Positions 6,012 through 15,100 of a stretch of DNA of 25,794 nucleotides are shown piece after piece. Numbering within the stretch: position 1 is the first letter of the stretch; each line of letters begins with the position of its first letter. The position numbers and the translations under genes are program-made. The notes under the pieces were generated by a model that had not been told where the DNA came from, did no database searches, and saw only the letters and a program-made list of their open reading frames with translations. Source of the DNA: a virus; IMG/VR virus record IMGVR_UViG_3300001450_000246, positions 1-25,794 of that record. One strand, written 5' to 3'.

Positions 6012-6233
6012 ATGCTTAGTTCTCAAAACTCCCAAATAGTTGAGCTAGATGACGGCCGTATTCTCAGTTTCAATAACTTAGAGGCGCAGTTCTATCTAGC
6101 TGATCAGAAGATAACTCATGAGACAGCAACCCGATATTGGATTGACCAAGGTGTTGCTGAACCATTTAAATTGTTATTTAAAGATAACATTGACTCACTT
6201 GTTCAACTTGTAGACACATTATTGGTGGCGTAG
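6012..6233 (+). CDS. Hypothetical protein, 73 residues, first gene of the + cluster
   Basis: A 73-residue protein with an N-terminal beta-like part (QIVELDDGRILSFNNLEAQF), then a helical middle and a hydrophobic C-terminal helix (DNIDSLVQLVDTLLVA). I do not recognise a family. The ATG follows the Fur-type palindrome by one base and has no Shine-Dalgarno sequence, so translation is probably leaderless. As the first gene behind a possibly iron-responsive promoter, it could be an early regulator or host-takeover protein, but that is inference from position only. Confidence 0.55.
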   Translation: MLSSQNSQIVELDDGRILSFNNLEAQFYLADQKITHETATRYWIDQGVAEPFKLLFKDNIDSLVQLVDTLLVA

Positions 6234-6241
6234 TGTGTCAC

Positions 6242-6571
6242 ATGAGTAAAAAGATTGAAGAGGACTTCTCAATAACGCTGCCCGATGTTCCTATTACCGA
6301 TAGTCGTTTAGACATGATCGGTTCAAAAATAGCCCCTTCATTGAGAGATGAAATTTACGAGTCAGTGGGAAAAAAGGATTTACTCCACATGGGAAAGGAA
6401 ATGCGGGAATGCGCTATCATAGCAGCAATGATAGGTGTGGGGTTCAAATTAAGCCTGCGAGCCTTAGAACTGGGAGCTACCTGCGAAGTCTCACGGGTAC
6501 TAGGAGATGACAATTGGTTACTCTATGCAACCCAGGGTTCAGAACCTTATTTAGAAGATGACAAAAAATAA
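6242..6571 (+). CDS. Hypothetical protein, 109 residues
   Basis: A frame opens at GTG 6233, but the ATG at 6242 is the more natural start (MSKKIEEDFSITLPDVPI). The preceding gene stops at 6231-6233. The chain is acidic at both ends. Its centre holds a hydrophobic helix (MRECAIIAAMIGVGFKLSLRA) that is short for a membrane span because of its polar residues. No Shine-Dalgarno sequence is visible. No family is recognised. The 14-base overlap with the HTH gene suggests a shared operon and coupled translation. Confidence 0.55.
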   Translation: MSKKIEEDFSITLPDVPITDSRLDMIGSKIAPSLRDEIYESVGKKDLLHMGKEMRECAIIAAMIGVGFKLSLRALELGATCEVSRVLGDDNWLLYATQGSEPYLEDDKK

Positions 6572-7100
6572 AGGCCAAGGTGCTAGGAAGCGGGTTAAAA
6601 AGCAAATCATTGCTTCAAAAAAACAAGGATCATCAAAGAGTAAAGTTTTAACTCTATACCAAAAGATTCAGAAAGCCGTTGAGCTTAATGCAGAAGGTAA
6701 GACTGGTAAGCAAATCGCTGAAGTTTTAAAGGTTCATCCATCTAGGGTGAGTCGTTATTTACAACACGCTACTGCTTTATGCGCTGAGGAAATAACCAAA
6801 CTTCATGACAATGAGGTTGCTTTTCAAATTCAGGCTACTGCCGAACTAATTGAGACAATCCGGGAAAACTTAATTTACAATGATGCCCAGGGAAACGTCA
6901 GAGTAGACTCCGCTGCTGCCGGGCAATTGTTGTCTGCTTTAAACCGAAGGGCAAAGATATTTGGCCTGGACAAACAAGCTGAAGATCAAGGTTCCAAGAA
7001 TGGTGACGGTGATACTTACAATATAGTCATGGCTCGATTTGAAGAGGCTGTTGAGAGGGGTGCAATGAGAAAGGACGAAATGCCTGTTTTGAACGGATAG
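6558..7100 (+). CDS. HTH protein, terminase-small-subunit-like
   Basis: A 180-residue protein with a very basic N-terminus (residues 1-30), then a helix-turn-helix at about 31-70: LTLYQKIQKAVELNAEGKTG, followed by KQIAEVLKVHPSRVSRYLQH. A helical region follows and ends SALNRRAKIFGLDKQ. The combination of an N-terminal homeodomain-like HTH with a distal RRakifGLD motif is one I associate with phage terminase small subunits and related HTH proteins. It could bind pac/cos DNA or act as a transcriptional regulator. The large subunit is not next to it, which weakens the terminase reading. It is followed by an 82-base gap. Confidence 0.6.
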   Translation: MTKNKGQGARKRVKKQIIASKKQGSSKSKVLTLYQKIQKAVELNAEGKTGKQIAEVLKVHPSRVSRYLQHATALCAEEITKLHDNEVAFQIQATAELIETIRENLIYNDAQGNVRVDSAAAGQLLSALNRRAKIFGLDKQAEDQGSKNGDGDTYNIVMARFEEAVERGAMRKDEMPVLNG

Positions 7101-7182
7101 AATTTTTTTGTTGCATTATGTGTCAACCTTAATAGAATGACACGACACTAGTAATATTAACTTAAAAGTATAAAACAGACGT
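7101..7182 (+). promoter_or_regulatory. Intergenic promoter region upstream of the annealing protein
   Basis: It contains an inverted repeat GTGTCA (7120-7125) / TGACAC (7138-7143) with a 12-base spacer, the word ACTTAAAAGTAT (7160-7171), and a -10-like TATAAA (7169-7174) eight bases before the ATG at 7183. No good -35 is visible at the right distance, so an activator or a phage-modified polymerase may be needed. The expected transcript would be nearly leaderless. Confidence 0.4.
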
Positions 7183-7836
7183 ATGGAGACTTCAAAAGAA
7201 CTAACTGACCGTGAGCTATTTCATAGGCTCGCTCAACCGCTTCCCTCAAGTGCTTATAAAGAACTGAAACTTGGCGGTAGAACAATGACCGTGATAGATG
7301 CCTATCACATCCTTCAACGCCTTACACAAGAGTTAGGTATGCAAGGATGGGGATGGGGAATTCATGTTGATGAATACATTGAAAAAGATGGATTCATAGC
7401 AGCCATGGGTCATTTGTGGTATAATCACAAAGGGCAAAAATGTACTGTTCCCGCTGTGGGAGATGCACGAATTTTTAAGGGTAATTTCGCTGAAGGCAGG
7501 AAAAAAGCTCAAACCAATCTCATGAGCAAAGCTTCAAGCTTTATGGGTGTAGGTCTTTCTGTTTATCAGGGCCGAGGAATAGATGATCCTTATATCGACT
7601 CGGAATATGCGAAGGAGGATCGAGATGTTCCTAAGTACCCATTAGGTGAATGGAAAAAGGCTTCAACCTTAAAAGGTAAGGCACTAGTTGAGCTAGGTCC
7701 AAGCGAGCGTGAGAGGTTAACGCAATGGCGTAATGGGGTATTGAGTCAATCTTTGAGCGATGACGCATTCCGGCTCTGGCACTTGATAGGGCAGATGAAC
7801 AAAGAAATTTCTGAGGTTGCTGATAAGGCAGCCTAA
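7183..7836 (+). CDS. Rad52-like single-strand annealing protein
   Basis: A 217-residue protein resembling the Rad52/Sak family of phage recombinases. Visible family features are an N-terminal helical part, IDAYHILQRLTQELGMQGWG (38-56, like the family's RL...G..W segment), a beta sheet with the FIAAMGHLWYNHKG strand pair, and the diagnostic (G)RKKAQTNLMSKASSFMGVGL helix-loop (about 106-124), equivalent to the AxxxAxxxALKRAaxxxGiGlyL core. Such proteins form rings that anneal complementary single strands during phage recombination and end repair. It is followed by a strong terminator, and the next gene encodes an SSB-like partner. No Shine-Dalgarno sequence is seen before the ATG. Confidence 0.7.
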   Translation: METSKELTDRELFHRLAQPLPSSAYKELKLGGRTMTVIDAYHILQRLTQELGMQGWGWGIHVDEYIEKDGFIAAMGHLWYNHKGQKCTVPAVGDARIFKGNFAEGRKKAQTNLMSKASSFMGVGLSVYQGRGIDDPYIDSEYAKEDRDVPKYPLGEWKKASTLKGKALVELGPSERERLTQWRNGVLSQSLSDDAFRLWHLIGQMNKEISEVADKAA

Positions 7837-7847
7837 TGAATGGGGTA

Positions 7848-7887
7848 GGGCAGTCAGGTTCATGGTAATCCTGGCTGCCCTTTTTTT
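7848..7887 (+). terminator. Strong rho-independent terminator after the annealing protein
   Basis: GGGCAGTCAGG (7848-7858) pairs with CCTGGCTGCCC (7870-7880), 11 base pairs with one wobble around an 11-base loop, followed directly by seven T residues (7881-7887). This is a textbook terminator. The next start codon is only 20 bases beyond the T tract, so expression of the downstream gene needs read-through, processing or a promoter overlapping the hairpin. Confidence 0.9.
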
Positions 7888-7907
7888 AACAACAGTAATA
7901 AAAATAC

Positions 7908-8255
7908 ATGGCAGAAAAAATAAACGTAAAAGTAGATGTATCGAAACTTGATAAGGATCGATTCTTTAAAGGTAAAAAAGGAACCTATTGTGACCTTGTT
8001 TTAATTCCTACACCGAAGTCTCAATTCGGTACTTGGGGTATTGTTCAGAAGTCTACAAAAGAGGAGAGGGATTCAGGCTCAAAGATGCCGTTTGTTGGCA
8101 ATGCTGATTTTTCAGGAGCGCAACAGCAGGATAGAGATGGTGAACAGCAACAAAACTTTCAAGGATCGCAGGCTTCTCAATCTGAAAGACCAATGGCAAA
8201 AGAAGTTACATACTCGAATAAGATGGTCGAAAATGCGGATGAGATTCCCTTTTAA
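7908..8255 (+). CDS. SSB-like protein with an acidic DEIPF tip
   Basis: A 115-residue protein with an N-terminal beta-rich half (INVKVDVSKLDKDRFFKGKK, then TYCDLVLIPTPKS and GTWGIVQKS) and a Gln/Ser/Asp-rich flexible C-terminal half. The last residues are ENADEIPF, almost the same as the DDDIPF tip with which bacterial SSB recruits its partners. Together with its position after the Rad52-like protein, this suggests a phage single-stranded DNA-binding protein. I cannot confirm an OB fold from sequence, and the domain is shorter than that of E. coli SSB. The ATG lacks a Shine-Dalgarno sequence and follows TAATAAAAATAC. Confidence 0.55.
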   Translation: MAEKINVKVDVSKLDKDRFFKGKKGTYCDLVLIPTPKSQFGTWGIVQKSTKEERDSGSKMPFVGNADFSGAQQQDRDGEQQQNFQGSQASQSERPMAKEVTYSNKMVENADEIPF

Positions 8256-8359
8256 TCACTAAGGAAAATAGTCGGTAAAGAATAGCAATCGTAGGAGAAC
8301 TACGGAGCAGGTTTGTTAGACACATCCTGAGTTGAACACTTTACTGACTACTTAAAAAT
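8256..8359 (+). other. 104-base noncoding gap with short hairpins
   Basis: No coding frame is seen here. It contains a small perfect hairpin CGTAG-GAGAA-CTACG (8290-8304) and a CAGG/CCTG pair at about 8308-8328. TTGAAC at 8332-8337 may be part of a promoter for the next gene. The sequence ACTTAAAAATAT (8350-8361) runs into the ATG at 8360 and resembles the word before the annealing protein gene. Confidence 0.35.
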
Positions 8360-8551
8360 ATGCAGACAACACTTGAGCAAATAGCAGAAGACATTGTTAA
8401 GCACGATCCAAAACTTTTCGGTACTCTCACTGAGATACACTTTGGAGAAAGTAACGAATACAAATTTAAGAGAATACTAGATTGGAGTAACCAATGGGAA
8501 AATTCAGCCCCAAGACACACGACGGAAAAACCCCATCAAGGGCGTTCATAA
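8360..8551 (+). CDS. Possible small protein, 63 residues
   Basis: The frame begins MQTTLEQIAEDIVKHDPKLF and is helical and acidic in its first two thirds. The last part (ENSAPRHTTEKPHQGRS) overlaps the next gene by 58 bases and reads like an out-of-frame translation of it. There is no Shine-Dalgarno sequence, but the same AT-rich word precedes its ATG as for the annealing protein gene. It is probably real, but the long overlap keeps the confidence modest. No family is recognised. Confidence 0.45.
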   Translation: MQTTLEQIAEDIVKHDPKLFGTLTEIHFGESNEYKFKRILDWSNQWENSAPRHTTEKPHQGRS

Positions 8552-8739
8552 ATAATAACAAAATCCATGCTTCCAATGACGAGGGAGAATGGATTGCCTG
8601 GTATGGTTCTAGGGACATTGTTAAATTCATGGCAAAGCACTCAATCGACCCTTGTGGCTATGGAAAAACTAAGAAGGATGCTATAATGGATCTTTGTGAG
8701 ATTCACGATATTGAAGGATGGAAGAAGATACAGTGGTAG
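8494..8739 (+). CDS. Hypothetical protein, 81 residues
   Basis: Begins MGKFSPKTHDGKTPSRAF, with GGAG seven bases before the ATG, one of the few good Shine-Dalgarno sequences in this cluster. The middle has an aromatic-rich strand (EGEWIAWYGSRDIVKF). The end is a helix (KTKKDAIMDLCEIHDIEGW). Three His and two Cys are scattered and do not form an obvious zinc motif. I do not recognise the family. It overlaps the next gene by 22 bases, consistent with one transcript. Confidence 0.6.
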   Translation: MGKFSPKTHDGKTPSRAFINNNKIHASNDEGEWIAWYGSRDIVKFMAKHSIDPCGYGKTKKDAIMDLCEIHDIEGWKKIQW

Positions 8740-9107
8740 AAGATCAGCCTGTTAAGGCTTGCGATATTATATGTACTGTTGATGGAATTAACAGGCGCAA
8801 GGATTTTACAGCAACAATTAGGTTAGCTACAGAACGTGAGTGTAGCAGGGAATTGTATCATGACCTGGTTGATCTACAGGGAGCAACTGCACGGGTTATA
8901 ATAGCCCCGAACAACGTGGACCCACAAGCAACCATGTCTTCTGACGAAGGCGCAAATAAGCACCCTGGTGGCTCTCTATCAAAGCGATTGCGTAATGTTA
9001 TTTACAGACGTTGGGAAAACTCTGAGTATTCCAGCAAGTATCCTTTTGAGAAGTACTACAAGATGCAGATGGAAGGCATTATCGAGAGTCAGAAGGAGCT
9101 AATTTAA
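8718..9107 (+). CDS. Hypothetical protein, 129 residues
   Basis: A 129-residue protein with an N-terminal beta-rich half (ACDIICTVDGINRRKDFTAT, then LVDLQGATARVIIAPN) and a basic helical C-terminal half (SKRLRNVIYRRWEN). The split resembles small nucleic-acid-associated proteins, but no family is recognised. AAGG lies directly against the ATG, which is too close for a good site; a GTG at 8733 is an alternative start. It ends the + cluster. Its last 29 bases overlap the last 29 bases of the giant gene on the other strand. Confidence 0.6.
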   Translation: MEEDTVVEDQPVKACDIICTVDGINRRKDFTATIRLATERECSRELYHDLVDLQGATARVIIAPNNVDPQATMSSDEGANKHPGGSLSKRLRNVIYRRWENSEYSSKYPFEKYYKMQMEGIIESQKELI

Positions 9108-12100
9108 GACCTCTCTGTATCTTCTCTGGTAACCTAAATCTTTGCTTTCTTTCAATTGTTTCTGCGTCATCAGCTGCACTTTGGAATATTCTTTCCTTGG
9201 CTTTCTTTGATACTTTAGAATCACGGATATTGATAATTGTGTAGCTGTCTGGATCAGTGTCAGGACCGTCGTTAATCTTTATTAACTTAAGGCTCTTTGG
9301 TAGATTCAGATTAATTACTTCAAATGTCTCATCATCCACCATTCTGGCAAATTGATCCCTGGGTTGATTACGTGCAACTTTAGCCAGGAAGTTAGCTGGA
9401 GCATTTTTAGGTAACCCTGTAATCTGCTCATTCTCCTGGACTCTCTTCGCCATTCTTTGGTCAGACAGGTTAACCATGTCAGCCTTGGTGGCGTAGTCGA
9501 TACTGTGCTTATGCTCTTGCCAAGTCTGCAATGCTCTGTCCTTCTTAGGCTGCTGTTGTATATCTTCACTTATATCAGCACCAATAAATCTATCGTAGCT
9601 TGTGTTGTAGATATTAGTCATTTCCTTTTCATCATAACCAAGCTCACCAAGCATTCTCTCAAATGGTTTTCTAGGATCAATTCTCGATAGGTTACCAAGC
9701 AAAGTTACTGCTGGTGGTACTACTCGAACTTTATTTGGATCGACGTAATTAATGTATCGACTGCCGTCATCTCTGACTGTAAATCCACTGTTTTTATACA
9801 GGTCAAGACCCATAGCTTTAAGGTTAGCAAGATCCACCTGAATGTCAGCTTCTGCCGGATCCATCAATACATCCTCTAGTGTTGTTGGATCACCGTTGGC
9901 ATTGGTAGCACTTACCTTGTATTGCTTCACTTTACCATTTGCAGGTAATCCCCTGGATAGGTAAGGAGTTGTTCTCAATACTTCATTATAGATTTGTTGT
10001 AGTGTGCCGACGTTGTAGCCCTTCTTGGTTGGATCCTCCGGGCTGTATTGAATGCTGCTGCTTTCATATCTTCTTCTGTAAACAGGGTCTGCCATCCTGG
10101 TCCAGAGTTTTCTCCAGGGGGAGGGGACTACCCTTGCGGATACTGAATCATAAATCAGGTTGGTAGCTCTTTGTGCTAAGTTCTGACTCTTGTTGTACTG
10201 CGTTGGGACAATAACTTGAGTAACCGGACTAAATGGTATGAACTCATTTGCCATTTCCCAGGACTCCTGGACTACTGCCCATTTGTCGGCTTTCTTATCA
10301 CCAAATAACTGGTTCATAAACAAGCCTTGAGCTGCCAGGGCGTTAACATAGGGGATTGATCTACCCCTCATCCATAACTCCATGCCTTCACCTTCATCAG
10401 CTCCATATGCGTGTAGATATGAGCGTATCGAATTGCCTATCCAATCTGGTAATTCATCTAGGTTGAACTTACCGCCTGTTTGGGTCCACCAGTTAGGCTG
10501 CATCTCACCTTCTATGGTAAGGTTTGTGCCTACGGTTCCTGGGCTTATTTCACTCTCTTCTTCGTCACCTCCTGAAAGTTCTCGCCAGATAAGAGCTGCC
10601 ATGGCCCATAGAGCTGTGTCAGCAACACCATTACGCACCTCAGAGCCTCCTATACCATCTCTAGCCACTTTACCTGTCTTGAGATACTTCGCATAGTTCT
10701 TGGCTGCTTTAAAAGCTGTAACCGGACCACTTTTCTTAACAAGTAACTTAGCGTAGTTATACATGAAGTTACCGAAGGTCAGGAATGATCTTTGGAAAGT
10801 CTTGGATCTTCTATCCTGGCTAGCTAACCAGGTTGGCACGTTGGAGTAATCAAATCCAAACAACAGAGCTGCACCCATGGCTTCTTTATGAATATCTGGG
10901 TCTGTCTTATCTGCTGTCTTAATCCATTCATTCTCCCACTTACGACGATCAAATGTTTCGCCTCGATCCCTGGCTTTATTAGCCTCGATCTTGGATCTTC
11001 TTTGGGCAGCTGCACGGTAGGCAGCATAGGCCATATTCTGCTTGGCCGTTACATCAATCTCCTGGAAGCGGACAGCTTTCAATATTGCAGATCCTACTCT
11101 TAAATTGAGTAGATCCCTCATGAAGGAGTCATTAATACTCGTATCAATAAATGCTGAGGCCAGGGTGTTTCTGTTAAATCTATCCCTATCAAAGAATTGG
11201 TTATAATAACGCTTTCGGTCAGATAGAACTTTTATTGCTTTACCTTTTTGTCCTTCACTCCAAAGCTGCTTAAATCCTTTATCATAATCTTCCTGGGTAA
11301 TGTTCTTGAGGCCAGTCTTTTCATCAGCCTTGAGGAACCAATCAATACCACTCCAGTTAGTAAAGCGACGAAGCATTAAACCTTTAGTAATGTGATATGC
11401 TGTCCTGAAATGCTCATTGGCTGCTTCCTGGTTCTCTTTGTCAGTGCTTGCAGCATTTGCTAAACCTCTAGCAGTATGTTGAAGAGCTAAGTGACCTTGT
11501 TGCACCTGGGGAGCTAACCAGTTGAACCAGATAGTACCGAGGCCACTCAGTAATCCTGTAACCAACTCACCCATAACAGCATCAACTGCCTTGAGGAATC
11601 CATCCATGACTGGACCAGGCTGGTAACCCGATGCCATCCCTTGAGTCAGCATCTTGTAATTGAAATTATCCATCATGCGGTCCTGGCCGATGAACTGGAT
11701 TGCATTCTCCTCACCGAATAAGAAGTTAATAATCTTTCGCTCCTGGGGAGAAAAGTCATCACTGTCCTGGTTCAATAAAATAGTCTTGAGATTCTGTTCA
11801 TTTTCTGGGTTTTTTAGGACTTCCCGGAATAACTCATTAAACTCCTTACCTCCTCTAGAGTCTTGTGACAGGTTGGCAACAACTCCTCTAATTAAATCGT
11901 TAATCTCTTTCTTACCAATATAGACATGGTCGCTAGGCTTCTGGCCGTTAGCGGGTACAGGCTTAGAAGCTGCCGAGAGGATCTTGAATGCGTGTTCCCT
12001 GGTAACTTTCTCCTGGTGGGCTTCATATGCTCTTTGGTTAAAGCCCTGGAAGATGTTCATGACAGCACCTTGTTCCCTGGCTGCACCAGTTTTGACCTTC

Positions 12101-15100
12101 CTGGCTCCACTCTTAAATGGTCCGATGCTGCCAAACTTTTTACCTTGTCTCAAGGCAAGTGACTTCATCTTGTAATACATACCACCAATCATAGTCAGCT
12201 TGGCAATGTCAGGTGTGTATCCCTCAACAAAACCTGGGTCACCAAACTCATTCTCAGCAAAGACTTCTTTTAATGCATGACGGTTAAATATTGGTGTTGG
12301 CTCGCCATTGCTGGCAATGTATCGATCATTCTTAAGATCTGGGTTAATCCATCTCTCCAGGAAGATTGCTAGACCTGGATACTTATCAAAAAACTCGTTA
12401 AAGAATCTCTTCTGTTCACTAGGTGTAATTCTTTGCAGTAAGATGTGACCGTTAATTTCTTCATTGAGTGGGCCAACTCGTAATGTAGCTCCGTCTCTCG
12501 AAATGTAAGATCCTTCAGTTAGACCCATCTTCTTGGCCTTCTCCTGGTCGATGTATCCCATCCTGGCATCAAAGCCCTGGAATACATACTCACCATTTTG
12601 GTCAACGCCTACAGCGTTAATCCTGGCAGCATAGGTATGCAGATCAGCTGCAAACTTACGCATCTTAATACCCTTAGTTAAGAAGCCAAAGATAGAACTA
12701 CCCATCTTGCCTTTAATCTCTTTAGTGACTTCTTTAGAGTATTCCTCAACGGCTGTTCTTCTGCGGTCTAAATGGTATCCAGCTTCTCTAGCTTCTTCTC
12801 CTGCACGACCACTACCATCGTAAGTCGCACTACGTGAATCCATGTAGTCAAACTTACCTTGAACAAAATACCCACGAGCTGCACGACGATCCTGGCGATC
12901 AATCCTCTTTTGCTCTTTCTCTAACTCCTTTTCTCTTTTTGGAGCATCTAAAATCTTTTGAGCTGCCTCTTCCCTCTGTTTGTCTTTCGCCTGGAATTCT
13001 TCTTCCAGGGCAAACTTGTTTACCTGAGTTCCTCTGGTAGTAGATTGTCCACGTTTTCTGCGTCCAGTTCCGGTGCGTCCGGCCACACTACGTCGATCCA
13101 CTTTTGTTGACTGATCCTTTTGTACCCCGCTGATATTGCGTGTTCCAACACCATCTTCGCTACGCTCTGATATGGCCCAGTCTGGGAGGCCATACGTTTG
13201 ACCTGTTCCAGTGACACTGAGTTCCCTCGTGGCTTTTTCAACTTGTTGTCTTGAACGTTCATTTCCATCATTATTTTGCCATATTCCTCTAACTTTGTCT
13301 AGGAATCCTTTGACTCCTTTTCTTGTGTCAGTAAAAAATGTTCGTACCTGTTCCCAGGTAATTGACTGTAATTCTCTAGGTAATATTCCAAGCTCATTAG
13401 CTGTTCTCAAATAGGCTTCGTGGAAGGCTGCATATGTGCCTTTATGCCCATGCAATACTTTACCAGCTGAGGATATTCCCTTCCTGGTTCCGAAGTTCTG
13501 TGATACTTCTTCGGAAGCTCCAGCAAGTGGTAAAAATAGTGCTGCTGCAACTGCGTGTGTGTCTATAGTAATCGCTTTTGGATTGGTTGGATCAACGATG
13601 TTAACATAGAAGTTTCTGACCTTATGCTTATCTCCAAGCATTGAACTAAACTCTGATTGAGTTGTTGACCTAAATGCTCCAACAGCACTAGATATTTCAC
13701 CATAGGATCCCCATCCCACTTTAGATGGAGTACCGTCTCTCTTGGTTTTTATGCCAACTCTATCTCCTTCAGGACTGATAATAGGAAATGACCTGGAGTT
13801 ATTTACTTCATCATAGGCTCTAACGAACCAAGAAGCGTGTTCATTCTTTAAGTCTTTGAGTTTTTTGCCAAGATAATTCAGATCTTTGAGTTTTTTCCTC
13901 ATCTCCCTCTTCTCTTTCACTAGGCGAGCTGCATGAGCAGCTTTAGACTCACCGTCTCTCTTGGTTTTTCTGCCTGCTATGTCTACCAATATATCCACCA
14001 TTTCCTGGGTCACTTTCGTGTCCTGTTGGTTAGTCATTACGTCGATTACACGCCCGGCCAAGGAAACATTCTGGAACCAGTCTTTCTGTGGTGACAAGGT
14101 TGCAATAATAGCAGCAGCCTTTTCCAGGGTTAATCCATAGGTGTTAGAAAACTCCCTGGCAATCCGGTTTGCCCCCTCATACCATAACTTAGCCCTCTTA
14201 CGCAGAGTCTTGTCCATCTTGTTATACAGATAGCGCAAGTTATTCTGCATCTTCTTGATGAGCGTTTCGTAAATCTCATCAGCAATAAATACTCTCTTAT
14301 CAGGATCTTTCGTTCTCTTGAGCTGGCCTGCAAGTTTTCTGCCATTTCTACCCATGATAGGGAACCGAGCAACTTCACCTGCGTTTATCTCATAAGCTTC
14401 CTGCTCACGGTAACGACCATTAAAATCTATATCACCACTGGCATCGATGGCTTCTTGAGGAGTCAGTGTAGGTGTAACTACAATAGCTGTTGGCAGTGTC
14501 TTCCCTTTTTTGACCTTATAACGATTAGATACTTTTCTAAGTTTGTCTGGACCGATTAACTCCTGGTCAGGATCGAGGGCAAAAGAGGAGGGGATAACAC
14601 GAATGTCATTACCTTCTGCTATATCCTTCCACTCACTTCCAAAGTCTTTCTTCAGGGCTTTTGTTGCTGCCTTGTAGTAAGATGATTGTGGCTTGCTCTT
14701 ATACTTATTGTAGAGCTTAATAAAATTGTTCTGTCGGTTGGTTCTGTCAGATTCGGTAGGCTTGTTAAGAACAGCATCTTCATAGGATATGTCCTCGATG
14801 ACAGAACGTAAATCCTCATGTCCCTGGTAATTTTCTAAGCGTCTTCTCTCATCAATTAGATCATTAACCAGCTCTTTAGGCTGACCTTCTTTGATCATAC
14901 CACCAATGAATGTGGCAGCATTTGACTGGGCTTGCCTGGCGTAAGAATTCTCTTCTGTTTTAGGCTGTAGAATTTGCTCAACTCGGTCACCTAAACTGTC
15001 CAGCATTTGCTCATTCTCTTCCGTTGCAGGAATGTGCTGATAAGCTCCCAATATTGCCTCTTCTGGCGCACGGTCCATTGCCTGGGTAAAGTTGTCCAAA

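Noticed and set aside
8290-8304. Hairpin CGTAG-GAGAA-CTACG as a terminator or riboswitch
   Set aside because: A five-pair stem without a T tract or further conserved structure; too little for either call.
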